Shown in pieces: positions 46,252 through 47,189 of a stretch of 47,189 nucleotides of DNA. The position numbers and the translations under genes are program-made. This DNA comes from an uncultured archaeon (GTDB lineage Archaea; Iainarchaeota; Iainarchaeia; Iainarchaeales; Iainarchaeaceae), in assembly GCA_902386385.1 (NCBI GenBank), contig CABMIU010000044.1, positions 1 through 47,189 on the forward strand. The letters run 5' to 3'. The notes beneath the pieces are model-generated. The model saw only the letters and a list, made by a program, of their open reading frames with translations, did not search any database and was not told the origin of the DNA. Position 1 is the first letter of the stretch, and every line of letters begins with the position of its first letter.

Positions 46252-47189
46252 ATGAAAAATCCGGTGTTTGCAACGTTGGCTTTGGCGGCTTTATTCCTTT
46301 CTGGTTGTGCATCAACCGCTATTTCTCCGCCGGTTTGTGGTGATAGTGTTTGTGAGGCTAGTGAGCAGCTAACTTGTCCGCAGGATTGTGGAACACGGGC
46401 AAGTGCTGGAAGCATCCCGACTGCACCGGTATCGTCTGCTGGCGCAGTACCGCAGGCGCAGTCAATGCCGGCGCCGCAAGCTGCGGCACAAACAACCCAG
46501 CCACAAAGCGGGCAGGCAAGCGGGAGCGGCACAATCATCTACGAATGCCACGCGATACCGGGAACCACCCCTGCAGCATATTATGCGGTTGGCTACAGGA
46601 CAGTCGATGGCAAGAAAACATATACCGGCAGGAACTATGCAATGCCGACAAGCAATTTTGACAGGCTAAAAATATATACTGGCAATCGGGGCAGCAGCAA
46701 TCCATATGTCGCCCGTTATTCTTTGACAAGTGGCACTGGTTCAACATCATTGATTCTACCGATTGGGTATGTGCCTGCAAAATGCGACTCGACAAAGGGG
46801 GCGTATCTGCCGGAAGCTAGCTATGGTATTATGGCAAGCCTGTGCGGGCATGCCCAGGTAGCTTATGATTATGATGGCCCTGATTATTCGATACCGGAAG
46901 TAGAATACGCGCCGGACAAGGAAATCCATTTATCCTATCCTGTGTGCATAAGCATGAAATGCGGCGCCCTGACAGTCAATTCAACGGAGCCGGTAAAGGA
47001 TTCGGATGGAATCATCCGCGCGTATAAAGATGCTGCGACAGGAACGGAATACGCGTCTATAATATCCCTCAAGGCAACCAAAACCACTTCATCAGGGTTT
47101 GAATACACTAAATCTATTTACCTTGAGGAGAAGTTTTACAGCATGGAACTTAAACGGAACATCAGTGACCTGGTTTTTATAGATAGTAA
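46252..47189 (+). CDS. Putative lipoprotein, truncated by window end (not in ORF track)
   Basis: ATG 46252: MKNPVFATLALAALFLSGCASTAISPPVCGDSVCEASEQLTCPQDCGTRAS...; no in-frame stop before the window end. Confidence 0.75.
   Translation, partial: MKNPVFATLALAALFLSGCASTAISPPVCGDSVCEASEQLTCPQDCGTRASAGSIPTAPVSSAGAVPQAQSMPAPQAAAQTTQPQSGQASGSGTIIYECHAIPGTTPAAYYAVGYRTVDGKKTYTGRNYAMPTSNFDRLKIYTGNRGSSNPYVARYSLTSGTGSTSLILPIGYVPAKCDSTKGAYLPEASYGIMASLCGHAQVAYDYDGPDYSIPEVEYAPDKEIHLSYPVCISMKCGALTVNSTEPVKDSDGIIRAYKDAATGTEYASIISLKATKTTSSGFEYTKSIYLEEKFYSMELKRNISDLVFIDS

Noticed and set aside
1-47189. CRISPR array, transposase or prophage signatures
   Set aside because: No regularly spaced direct repeats, Cas genes, transposases or phage structural genes were seen; XerA looks like the chromosomal recombinase

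Overview
This 47 kb window looks archaeal, probably from a DPANN-type lineage (inference from gene content). Supporting genes are class I LysRS, aTrm56, a TFE-like factor, TrmB/Lrp-type regulators, XerA, and a tRNA with bulge-helix-bulge-like introns. Its backbone is a nearly complete, mostly co-directional aromatic amino acid cluster (about 4.6-21.0 kb): ACT-domain regulator, trpE, trpG, trpD, a trpC-trpB fusion, trpA, DAHP synthase, aroB, an aroE-aroK fusion, aroA, aroC, pheA, tyrA, an aminotransferase and aroD. No trpF was seen. The second half is rich in translation and transcription genes: a TFE-like factor without zinc-ribbon cysteines, aTrm56, SerRS, and class I LysRS fused to a C-terminal B3/B4-like domain and flanked by tRNA-Lys(CTT) and tRNA-Lys(TTT). 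Two LAGLIDADG-type endonuclease genes each sit directly upstream of a tRNA gene and share a similar ~65-bp upstream element. The strongest less obvious signals are: (1) a cryptic tRNA-Phe(GAA) apparently split by three introns, next to one endonuclease gene; (2) 15-bp polypyrimidine/polypurine hairpins starting exactly 8 nt after three of the five tRNAs; (3) the LysRS-B3/B4 fusion between two tRNA-Lys genes; (4) an in-frame TAG in trpE; (5) the cysteine-less TFE; (6) palindromic GTAATTACTA repeats upstream of a winged-helix gene. All product calls come from reading the sequence; no searches were run.
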